Below, piece by piece: positions 7,562-17,298 of a DNA stretch of 47,962 nucleotides (positions are counted from its first letter, which is position 1; each line of letters begins with the position of its first letter). The DNA is from Deltaproteobacteria bacterium. GTDB lineage: Bacteria > Desulfobacterota > Desulfobaccia > Desulfobaccales > 0-14-0-80-60-11. The notes under the pieces were generated by a model, which saw only the letters and a program-made list of their open reading frames with translations, was not told where the DNA came from and made no database searches. The DNA lies in NCBI GenBank assembly GCA_016874975.1, contig VGSQ01000011.1:1-47962 (forward strand), read 5' to 3'. A program made the position numbers and the translations under genes.

Positions 7562-7675
7562 GTTCCCTCCTCCCGTATTTAGCCCCCCGATTGCCAGCAT
7601 GATCCTGGGAATCTCGGGATGATATTTTGTATATAAGAAAAAATAAGGGGGGATATGCCCCTGTCAATGGGGGCG

Positions 7676-7860
7676 GGTTCGGATAAGCAGCTGCTGGTGG
7701 TGGAGCAGCTTTTCCGGGCTGCCGAGTCGCTCCTGGACACCCGGCCCATCTTCCCCCAGTGGGACGCCGCCATCCAGGGACATGTCTTCTGCTCGCTTCC
7801 GGCCCTGGCGCTGCTGGACGAGCTACAGCGCCGCCTGGCTCAGCGTCAGGTGGAGGACCC
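7676..7860 (+). pseudogene. Transposase fragment (IS1634/IS4-like)
   Basis: A stretch of about 60 codons (DKQLLVVEQLFRAAESLL, then DTRPIFPQWDAAIQGHVF and LALLDELQRRL) matches the late catalytic region of IS1634/IS4-type transposases. In these, a line of the form 'TRPI-H--D--IRGHVF-SFLAL-L--EL' precedes the end of the protein. Everything upstream and downstream of this piece is missing and the frame is lost after about 7860. It is a dead relic marking an old insertion between the defence stretch and the glycolytic cluster. Confidence 0.6.
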
Positions 7861-8264
7861 CGAAGCGCAGTCACCACACGGCCCTCGCTGGAGTATGCCT
7901 GCCCGGAACCGGGCGGGAGGTCTGACATTCTGATGGAGGACGAGGCGAGCCAGGCCTGTCCCACCTCTCCGGCGGCCCTCAAGGCCGGCCTTTAGGACAT
8001 GGTCAATGCCTGTATTGTCGGCGTTATTCCGGCCAAGATGCTCCCCGGGTCCGGTTTGGCCTTTTTCTTAGGAGGATGCCGACGCCACGTCCAGATCTAT
8101 AGGTTGCACACTGCGCAACATGATATTCTGTGGTGGGCATCTACCAAGCCTTTGCCGATCAGCCGAGTGCGGCGGCATGCCGCCCAAGGTCGCAATCAGG
8201 CTCAGGCCCGGCCGGGGGGCCGGAGGCCTCGAACCAGTAGACATTTTCCACAGGAGTTCGGATA
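7861..8264. other. Gene-free stretch upstream of the aldolase
   Basis: About 400 bases without a convincing gene. Short open frames here have no coding character. It contains a perfect 14-bp palindrome, GGCGGCATGCCGCC (8171-8184), about 80 bases before the aldolase start, which could be an operator or simply GC-rich chance. It also holds a short inverted repeat GTTGC...GCAAC near 8103-8119. No clear promoter was found. Confidence 0.4.
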
Positions 8265-9242
8265 ATGGCTGAAATTCATTATCGAGAACTGGGTCTGGTC
8301 AATACCCGGGAGATGTTTCGGCAGGCCATGGCCGGGCACTATGCCGTGCCGGCATACAACTTCAACAACCTGGAGCAGCTCGAAGCCATCGCGATCGGCT
8401 GCATCCGGTCAAAATCCCCGGTCATTCTCCAGTGTTCGGGAAGCGCCCGTAAATACATGCACGAGGCCATGGTGCCCCATCTGGTAAAAGGGGCGGTGGC
8501 GATGATGGAAGAGCTGGGCGCAGCCATTCCCATCGCCCTGCACCTGGATCACGGCGACACCCTGGAGTTAGCCCGATCTTGCATCAATACGGGCTTCTCC
8601 TCCGTGATGATTGACGGCTCCCACCATCCGTTCGAGGAAAACATCCGCCTCACCCGGCAGGTAGTGGACTTTGCCCATGCCCGGGACGTCACCGTGGAGG
8701 GGGAGTTGGGGGTGCTGGCCGGGGTGGAGGACGAAGTCTCCGCCGCCGCGTCCCATTACACCCGGCCTGCCGAGGTGGAAGAATTTGTGCAACGCACGGG
8801 GGTGGATTCCCTGGCCATCTCCATCGGCACCTCCCACGGGGCCTTCAAGTTCAAGGTGAAGCCCGGCGAGGAACCGCCGCCCCTGCGGTTCGACATCCTG
8901 GAGGAGATCGAGCGGCGCCTGCCGGGATTTCCCATCGTGCTGCACGGCGCCTCCTCGGTCATGCCCGAGTATGTGGACCTGATCAACCGCTGCGGCGGCC
9001 ACATGGAAGCCGCGGTGGGCATCTCCGAAGAGCAGTTGCGCCGGGCCGCCCGCTCGGCGGTCTGTAAAATCAACATCGACAGCGACGGCCGTCTGGCCAT
9101 GACCGCCATTATCCGGAAAATTTTCGCCGAGAAGCCGGGAGAGTTCGACCCGCGGAAGTATTTGGGGCCGGCCCGGGATGAACTGATCAAGATGGTCATG
9201 TACAAGAATGAGCACGTCCTGATGAGTGCCGGGAAAGCCTGA
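8265..9242 (+). CDS. fba: Class II fructose-bisphosphate aldolase
   Basis: This zinc-dependent aldolase cleaves fructose 1,6-bisphosphate to dihydroxyacetone phosphate and glyceraldehyde 3-phosphate, or makes it in gluconeogenesis. The 325 residues carry the HLDHGD motif (H93-D98) with catalytic Asp95 and zinc ligand His96. They also carry VEGELG with acidic ligands (E146, E148), the phosphate and metal-binding SIGTSHG (H191) and VLHGASS (H227). Length suits the shorter class IIB type. GGAG lies upstream of ATG 8265. The gene overlaps or abuts the glycogen phosphorylase gene, so they are co-transcribed. Related tagatose-bisphosphate aldolases share all these motifs, so substrate choice relies on the glycolytic neighbours. 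Confidence 0.92.
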   Translation: MAEIHYRELGLVNTREMFRQAMAGHYAVPAYNFNNLEQLEAIAIGCIRSKSPVILQCSGSARKYMHEAMVPHLVKGAVAMMEELGAAIPIALHLDHGDTLELARSCINTGFSSVMIDGSHHPFEENIRLTRQVVDFAHARDVTVEGELGVLAGVEDEVSAAASHYTRPAEVEEFVQRTGVDSLAISIGTSHGAFKFKVKPGEEPPPLRFDILEEIERRLPGFPIVLHGASSVMPEYVDLINRCGGHMEAAVGISEEQLRRAARSAVCKINIDSDGRLAMTAIIRKIFAEKPGEFDPRKYLGPARDELIKMVMYKNEHVLMSAGKA

Positions 9243-9249
9243 GGTCAAG

Positions 9250-11742
<2,493 letters not shown>

Positions 11743-11856
11743 TAAAGAAGGAAAGAAAACGTGGGGCTCTCAGCAACGTCAGGGTTTCCGAATACCGAAA
11801 TATCATGGTGCGCCGTGGGCACCCTGCCGATCCTTTGATGTTCCGGCCCCCATGTG

Positions 11857-11876
11857 GGGTGCGCACCGCGCACCAT
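11857..11876. repeat. Short palindromic repeat GGTGCG-CGCACC
   Basis: A perfect 7-bp stem (GGTGCGC / GCGCACC, loop ACC, 11858-11874) ends in ACCAT. Related palindromes with the same GGGTG...CGCACCAT frame occur at 44704-44724 and 47370-47388, so this looks like a member of a dispersed family. A similar imperfect element (GGTGCGCCGTGGGCACC) lies just before, near 11809-11825. Confidence 0.5.
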
Positions 11877-11962
11877 AAAAGAGGTCGGCATCTTGCAGAG
11901 CGTTTTCAAAGCCGCCCCCCTTTCCCAGGACAAAGGGAGAATTTTGCAGGAGCCTCGGCCAA

Positions 11963-12238
11963 ATCAGCCGTAAAGTTGAATTGACGTATATCGACCCCCG
12001 CTACACCATCCGGAGTCTCCCGGCCAATTCCCGGGATTCGGCCTTTTGCCTGATACTGGGGCAAAATGCGACGCCTGAGGGCATGGCCGGCAAGACCGAC
12101 ATGGTGGTGGGCAACTGAAACCAATAAGGCGCCCACGCGCCCATTTACCTGGCGGTGTCGCAGCGCCAGAAACTGGACCCGGAGGGCTGGATCCGGAGCA
12201 GCGCGCCGGCCATCACCGGGCAGTCCCGTCACTTCTCT
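11963..12238 (+). pseudogene. pfkA: Dead 3' end of a 6-phosphofructokinase gene
   Basis: The frame from 11963 reads [17 protein letters not shown], then [26 protein letters not shown], a TGA, NQ, a TAA, then GAHAPIYLAVSQRQKLDPEG and AITGQ. This is clearly the C-terminal about 90 residues of the phosphofructokinase group, which ends with 'YIDPSY-IRS-PAN', 'AMAGKT--VVG-WN' and 'DPEG------TGQ'. The TGA stands where a tryptophan (TGG) is conserved. No N-terminal or catalytic part is present, since only about 220 bases separate it from glycogen phosphorylase. The gene is therefore a relic inside a sugar-catabolism cluster, lying just before pyruvate kinase. Confidence 0.8.
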
Positions 12239-12253
12239 TGAGGGGAGCCAGAG

Positions 12254-13678
12254 ATGCAACTACCCGGCCATAAAACCAAGATTGTGGCCACCATCGGCCC
12301 GGCCTCCCAGTCGGCCGAAGTCATGCGGCAGATGCTCGAGGCCGGCATGAATGTGGCCCGGATCAACTTTTCCCACGGTGATTTCAGCTCCCACCAGCGG
12401 GTGATCAACCACCTGCGCCAGGCCGCGTCCGCCGCCGGACGCCGGTTGGCCATCCTGGCGGACCTCCCCGGCCCCAAAATGCGCCTGGGCCAGATCTCGC
12501 CGGAGCCCGTGGAACTGGTCCCGGGAGCCCCTTTTGCTCTGACCACCGAAGAAATCATCGGCGACGCCGGCCGCGTCTCGGTGAGCTTCGCCCGGCTCCC
12601 CCAGGTGGTGAAACCGGGAGACGCCCTGTTTTTAAGCGATGGCCTGCTCCAGCTTGAGGTGGTTGAGGTGCGGGGCCGGGTGGTGCACTGCCGGGTGGTG
12701 GTGGGAGGCGAGTTGCGCTCCCGCAAGGGGCTCAATCTCCCCGGCATTGACCTGGGCATCAGCGCCTTCACGGACCGCGACCGCCAGTGCCTGGAATTTG
12801 CCCTGGCCCAGGGGGTGGACGCGCTGAGCCAGTCCTTTGTGGAATCGAGGCAGGACATCGAAGCCGTGCGGGAAGCCGCCCAGGCGATGGGACATCAGCC
12901 CTTCATCATCGCCAAGATCGAGCGCCACAACGCCCTCAATCATCTGGACGATATCCTGGAAGCCGCGGACGGCATCATGATCGCCCGGGGCGACCTGGGG
13001 GTGGAAATCCCCATTGAGCACATCGCCGGGGTCCAGAAACGGATCATGCGCAAGGCCAACCTGCTGGGGAAACCGGTGATCACGGCCACCCAGATGTTGA
13101 TGTCCATGGTGGGCAATCGCCGCCCCACCCGGGCCGAGGCCACCGACGTGGCCAATGCCATTTTGGACGGGACCGACTGCGTGATGCTGTCCGAAGAGTC
13201 GGCCATGGGGAAATATCCGGTGGAGGCGGTGGCCATGCTGGGGAAGATTGCCGCGGCCATCGAGTCCGAACGGCCTGCCTCTCATGTCCGGGAGATCCTG
13301 AAAGAGGTGGGGCCGGGGGCTCCGCTGAAGCTCTCTGAGCTTATCTCCTTGAGTGTGCAGTCCGTTCTGGAGCGGACCACCCCCGCGGCGGTGTTCGTGC
13401 CCACCCGCAGCGGCGCCACCGCCCGCAGCATCGCCCGCTTCCGGCCCGCGGTGTGGACCATCGGCGTGAGTTCCCAGGAAGCCACCTGCCAGAGGCTGCA
13501 GTTCACCTATGGTGTCCACTCTCTGCATGAACCGGATCACCCGGAGGACTGGAAAAACTATGTGCGCCGGTGTCTCGAGGCCTTTGGGCTTCAGGGCGAC
13601 TGCGCGGTGTTGACGGAGGGTCCCTCCTCCAAGCATCCGGACGCCAACAACCGCATGGAGCTCATAGATCTGAGGTGA
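12254..13678 (+). CDS. pyk: Pyruvate kinase
   Basis: This enzyme transfers phosphate from phosphoenolpyruvate to ADP, the last step of glycolysis, as a cytoplasmic tetramer. The 474 residues (typical 470-480) show the KTKIVATIGPAS start, FSHGD, LADLPGPKMR, the signature FIIAKIERHNAL with catalytic lysine and metal-binding glutamate, and IARGDLGVEIP. TQMLMSMVGNRRPTRAEATD and the C-terminal allosteric domain follow. GAGGGGAG lies before ATG 12254. The gene follows the phosphofructokinase relic. The B domain (about 70-170) is slightly diverged from E. coli PykF, but all catalytic residues visible to me are kept. Confidence 0.95.
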   Translation: MQLPGHKTKIVATIGPASQSAEVMRQMLEAGMNVARINFSHGDFSSHQRVINHLRQAASAAGRRLAILADLPGPKMRLGQISPEPVELVPGAPFALTTEEIIGDAGRVSVSFARLPQVVKPGDALFLSDGLLQLEVVEVRGRVVHCRVVVGGELRSRKGLNLPGIDLGISAFTDRDRQCLEFALAQGVDALSQSFVESRQDIEAVREAAQAMGHQPFIIAKIERHNALNHLDDILEAADGIMIARGDLGVEIPIEHIAGVQKRIMRKANLLGKPVITATQMLMSMVGNRRPTRAEATDVANAILDGTDCVMLSEESAMGKYPVEAVAMLGKIAAAIESERPASHVREILKEVGPGAPLKLSELISLSVQSVLERTTPAAVFVPTRSGATARSIARFRPAVWTIGVSSQEATCQRLQFTYGVHSLHEPDHPEDWKNYVRRCLEAFGLQGDCAVLTEGPSSKHPDANNRMELIDLR

Positions 13679-13683
13679 TGAGA

Positions 13684-13697
13684 GCTGAGGCCTCAGC
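13684..13697. repeat. 14-bp perfect palindrome after pyruvate kinase
   Basis: GCTGAGGCCTCAGC is its own reverse complement and starts six bases after the pyruvate kinase stop. It could form a short hairpin at the mRNA end or be a protein-binding site before the cupin gene. There is no T-tract, so it is not a standard terminator. Confidence 0.35.
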
Positions 13698-13802
13698 CTC
13701 CCCCAGGCCCACTGCCCACTCTCCGGGAGATCTGAAGAAGGTTCAGGCTGCCATCCAGCCGGTGGCAGATCAATTGAAAAAGAAGCCCGAAAGGGGGTCG
13801 CC

Positions 13803-14132
13803 ATGGAATTGATCGATAACGCCCAGGTCCGGAAGTTTCACTTTCAGGGCAATGTTCAACAGACCCTGGCGGGGGCCGACCAGGGGCTGAAGACGTTTGA
13901 GGTATGGCGCTTAAGCCTGGCCCCGGGTGCGGAGACACCGGCTTTCCAATACCAGGGCGAGGTGGCGGCCTTAACCATGCAGGGCGCCGGCCGGGTGGTG
14001 GTGGACGGCCAACCGGTGGATCTCAGGCCGGATACCACCCTGGTGATCCCTGCCGGCGCCTCGCGCCGGATAGTCAACACCGGGGCGGCAGAACTGGTCC
14101 GGCTCCTGATCCGCCAACAGGTTCCGGCCTGA
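13803..14132 (+). CDS. Small single-domain cupin protein
   Basis: A 109-residue single beta-barrel cupin, recognisable from the LSLAPGAETPAFQYQGEV and GRVVVDGQPVDLRPDTTLVI pattern, ending in a VRLLIRQQ strand. The usual first-motif histidine pair is absent (PAFQYQGE instead of P.H.H..E), so the metal site may be missing or altered. That suggests a binding or regulatory role rather than a standard metalloenzyme. The ribosome site is a G-rich stretch before ATG 13803. It lies 21 bp ahead of the acyl-CoA synthetase gene on the same strand and is probably co-transcribed with it. The substrate is unknown. Confidence 0.7.
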   Translation: MELIDNAQVRKFHFQGNVQQTLAGADQGLKTFEVWRLSLAPGAETPAFQYQGEVAALTMQGAGRVVVDGQPVDLRPDTTLVIPAGASRRIVNTGAAELVRLLIRQQVPA

Positions 14133-14153
14133 CTGGAAGATGAGGCAGATAAC

Positions 14154-16817
14154 ATGGACAGACACGTTCTCCATTCATTCTTCAAACCCAAAGCCGTGGC
14201 CGTGGTGGGGGCCAGCCCCAAAGAGGGCGGCATCGGCTTCACCCTGGTGAAGAACCTGAAAGAAGGGGGCTTCCAGGGGCAGATCTACCCCATCAACCCC
14301 AAACATCAAGAGATATTGGGGCTGAAGGCCCACCCCTCGGTCACTGCGGTGGGCGCGCCCATCGACCTGGCCGTGATCGCCGTCCCCATCGGCGGCGTGC
14401 CGGCGGTCATGCAGGAATGCGGCCAGGCCGGGATTCCCGGCGTCATCATCATCTCCGCGGGCGGCAAGGAGGTGGGAGACGAGGGCAAGCAAGTGGAGGC
14501 GGAGATCCAGGCCGCAGCCCAAGCCGGGGGCATCCGCTATCTCGGCCCCAACTGCATGGGCATCATCTGCCCCCATACCCAGCTCAATGCCAGCTTCGCG
14601 GCGCGTTCGGCCAGACCCGGCGGCCTGGCGCTCTTATCCCAAAGCGGCGCCATCTGCAGCGCCATTCTGGACTGGGCCGAAACCCAGAATATCGGCTTCA
14701 GCCACTTTGTCAGCATCGGCTCCATGGCGGACATCGATTTCGCCGAGATGATCGACTACCTGGGGAACGACGACCGGGCCAAAAGCATCATCATCTACAT
14801 GGAAAACCTGGTGCACCACCGGCGCTTCATGAGCGCCGCCCGCTCCGTGTCCCGGGTGAAGCCCATCATCGTGGTCAAGTCCGGCCGCAGCGCGGCGGCG
14901 GCCCGGGCCGCGGCCTCTCACACCGGAGCCCTGGCCGGACAGGACGAGGCCTACAACGCCGCCTTCCGGCGGGCCGGCATTATCCGGGTGGACACCATCG
15001 ACCAGCTTTTTAATTGCGCCGAGGCCCTGGGCAAGATGGCCCGTCCTCTGGGGGGCAATCTGGCCATTATCACCAATGCCGGCGGCCCCGGCGTCATGGC
15101 GGTGGATGCCTTCAGCAAGTGGCAGCGGGAGCCGGCCGTCCTGACCCCGGAAACCATCGGCAAGCTCAGCGAATCTCTGCCGCCCCACTGGAGCCATGGC
15201 AATCCCGTGGACGTCCTCGGCGACGCGCCCCCGGACCGATTCCTGGCAGCCACCCGGATTGTCCTGGGGGCTCCGGAAGCGGACGGCCTGGTGGTGGTGC
15301 TCTCGCCCCAGGCCATGACGGACCCTGCCGGCGTGGCCCGGGCCGTTGCCCCGGAAATCAAGAAACAAGCCAAACCGGTCTTTGCGGTCTGGATGGGGTC
15401 CAAAGACGTCGCCGCCGGCGTGGACCTGCTCAACCAGGCCGGCGTCCCCACCTTTGAAACCCCGGAAGAGGCCGTGGACACCTTTATGGAGATGTACTCC
15501 TACACCCGGAATCTGGAGCTCCTCCAGGAGACTCCGCCGCAGTTGCCGTCGGAAATCAAGGTGAACACCCGGCAGGCCCGGTCTTTCATCGAGGAATGTC
15601 TCAACCGGAAGATGCTGATGCTGAGCGAGATTGAGGCCAAGGCCGTGCTGTCGGCCTACGGCATCCCGGTGAATCCCACCCTGACGGCATCTTCGCCCGC
15701 GGCTGCGGCCACGGCCGCCAAGAGATTGGGCTTTCCCGTGGTCCTGAAGATCCACTCCCCGGACATCTCCCACAAATCCGACGTCGACGGCGTGCGCGTC
15801 TCGCTCCAGGACGAAGCCGAAGTGAGCCGGGCATTTGAGGACATCGTCGCCCGGGCCAGATCTTTCCAGCCCGAGGCCAATATTTTTGGGGTCACCATCC
15901 AGACCCAGGTGGAAAAAGCCCCCCTGGAGCTCATTCTCGGGGCGAAAAAAGACCCCTGCTTCGGCCCTCTGCTGATCTTCGGCATGGGCGGCATCTTCAC
16001 CGAGGTGTTCAAGGAATCCGCGGTGGATCTCCCGCCCCTCAATTTGCTCCTGGCCCGGCGGCTCATGGAGCGGACCCGCGTTTACCGGATTCTGCAGGGC
16101 TACCGCAATATTCCCCCGGCAAACCTGGATGAGCTGGCCGGCATTTTGGTGCGCCTGTCCCAACTGGTAACGGATTTTCCGGAAATCGTCGAACTGGACA
16201 TCAACCCCCTGCTCATCAGCAACGGTCGGCCCGTCTGCGTGGATGCCCGCATCCGGTTGGAGCCCAGCGAGTTGCCGGCCCCCCGGCACCTGATCATTGC
16301 GCCTTACCCCAACCAGTATGAGAGCGACTGGCTGCTCAGGGACGGCACCCCGGTGCTGCTCCGCCCCATGCGGCCGGAGGACGAGCCCCTGGTGAAGGAG
16401 CTTTTGGAGAACTGCTCCGATCAGACCCTGTACTTCCGTTACTTTCACCTGATCAAGAGCTTTCCCCACAGCTTTCTCATCCGTTTCACCCAGAACGACT
16501 ACGACCGGGAAATCGGTCTCGCGGCTTTCGGCATTCCGCCGGGGCCCGAGGTGATGATGGGGGTGGGCCGCCTGGTCATGGCTCCCGACCGCAGCACCGC
16601 CGAATTTGCGGTCATCGTGGCCGACCCCTGGCACGGTAAGGGCCTGGGGGCCAAGCTGATCTCCCGGGTCATCGAAATAGCCCGGGATAATGGTGTGAAA
16701 TCCCTGTGGGGCGAAGTCCTGGCGGAGAATATGCCCATGCTGGGGCTGATGAAAAAGACGGGCTTCACCCTCCACCCTCCGGACGAGGGGGTCCGCCGGG
16801 TGAGTATGGCGCTGTGA
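14154..16817 (+). CDS. ADP-forming acyl-CoA synthetase fused to GNAT acetyltransferase
   Basis: This 887-residue protein has, in order, a CoA-binding Rossmann domain (about 10-100), a succinyl-CoA-ligase-like domain (about 150-450) with the phosphate-carrying histidine H256 in ASHTGALAG, an ATP-grasp domain (about 490-690), and a GNAT acetyltransferase domain (about 720-887). The first three make acetate plus ATP from acetyl-CoA, ADP and phosphate. In proteins such as Pat/PatZ the GNAT domain acetylates lysines of acetyl-CoA synthetases, and in those the synthetase half may be inactive. Here H256 and the ATP-grasp motifs look intact, so energy conservation is plausible. GAGG lies before ATG 14154. 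The ferredoxin and AOR genes follow after 37 bp, suggesting shared control. Confidence 0.9.
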   Translation: MDRHVLHSFFKPKAVAVVGASPKEGGIGFTLVKNLKEGGFQGQIYPINPKHQEILGLKAHPSVTAVGAPIDLAVIAVPIGGVPAVMQECGQAGIPGVIIISAGGKEVGDEGKQVEAEIQAAAQAGGIRYLGPNCMGIICPHTQLNASFAARSARPGGLALLSQSGAICSAILDWAETQNIGFSHFVSIGSMADIDFAEMIDYLGNDDRAKSIIIYMENLVHHRRFMSAARSVSRVKPIIVVKSGRSAAAARAAASHTGALAGQDEAYNAAFRRAGIIRVDTIDQLFNCAEALGKMARPLGGNLAIITNAGGPGVMAVDAFSKWQREPAVLTPETIGKLSESLPPHWSHGNPVDVLGDAPPDRFLAATRIVLGAPEADGLVVVLSPQAMTDPAGVARAVAPEIKKQAKPVFAVWMGSKDVAAGVDLLNQAGVPTFETPEEAVDTFMEMYSYTRNLELLQETPPQLPSEIKVNTRQARSFIEECLNRKMLMLSEIEAKAVLSAYGIPVNPTLTASSPAAAATAAKRLGFPVVLKIHSPDISHKSDVDGVRVSLQDEAEVSRAFEDIVARARSFQPEANIFGVTIQTQVEKAPLELILGAKKDPCFGPLLIFGMGGIFTEVFKESAVDLPPLNLLLARRLMERTRVYRILQGYRNIPPANLDELAGILVRLSQLVTDFPEIVELDINPLLISNGRPVCVDARIRLEPSELPAPRHLIIAPYPNQYESDWLLRDGTPVLLRPMRPEDEPLVKELLENCSDQTLYFRYFHLIKSFPHSFLIRFTQNDYDREIGLAAFGIPPGPEVMMGVGRLVMAPDRSTAEFAVIVADPWHGKGLGAKLISRVIEIARDNGVKSLWGEVLAENMPMLGLMKKTGFTLHPPDEGVRRVSMAL

Positions 16818-16854
16818 ATCCTGGTTAGGAGAGGAAGCAAGGTAAGGAATCGTC

Positions 16855-17298
16855 ATGAAAATATTGACCACCCCACGGCTGGAGCGCTGCATCGGCTGTC
16901 ATTCCTGTTCGCTGGCCTGCGCCCGGTTGGTGCATGGGCGCCTGTCCTGGGACATGGCGGGCATCCGCATCGCCTCCTCGGGGGGGCTGTCCACCGGCTT
17001 TGAGGCCCGCATCTGCCTGGCCTGCAACCCTGCGCCCTGCGCCGCCGCCTGTCCCACCGGGGCCTATGCCCAGCGCCGGGGCGGCGGGGTGATCGTGCGC
17101 AAGAAACTGTGCATCCGCTGCGGCGACTGCGCCCATGCCTGCCCGGTGGGAGCCGTTTATCTGGACCCGGGGGGGGAGCCCTTCGTCTGTCTGCACTGCG
17201 GCAGGTGCGTGCCCTATTGTCCCCACGACTGCCTGGAGATGAAGGAAGTGGGCGGCGGCCCGGCCGACAAGGCCGCAGCCCCGGAGGAGGCGGCATGA
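16855..17298 (+). CDS. 4Fe-4S polyferredoxin partner of AOR
   Basis: This 147-residue electron-transfer protein of the HycB/CooF type has four cysteine groups: CIGCHSCSLAC near the N-terminus, CLACNPAPCAAACPTGA, CIRCGDCAHACPVGAV, and CLHCGRCVPYCPHDC near the C-terminus. That is enough for four [4Fe-4S] clusters. It has no signal peptide, so it is cytoplasmic. TAAGGAAT precedes ATG 16855. Its stop overlaps the start of the AOR gene (ATGA at 17295-17298), so translation is coupled, and it almost certainly passes electrons to or from the tungsten enzyme. The final partner may be ferredoxin, a hydrogenase or NADH machinery elsewhere. Confidence 0.9.
   Translation: MKILTTPRLERCIGCHSCSLACARLVHGRLSWDMAGIRIASSGGLSTGFEARICLACNPAPCAAACPTGAYAQRRGGGVIVRKKLCIRCGDCAHACPVGAVYLDPGGEPFVCLHCGRCVPYCPHDCLEMKEVGGGPADKAAAPEEAA

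Noticed and set aside
8220-8240. GGTTCGAGGCC on the minus strand, resembling a tRNA T-loop.
   Set aside because: Flanking bases do not form the T-stem, and no acceptor or anticodon arms follow.
7999-8265. 88-codon open frame before the aldolase.
   Set aside because: No ribosome site, unnatural composition, no family; treated as intergenic.
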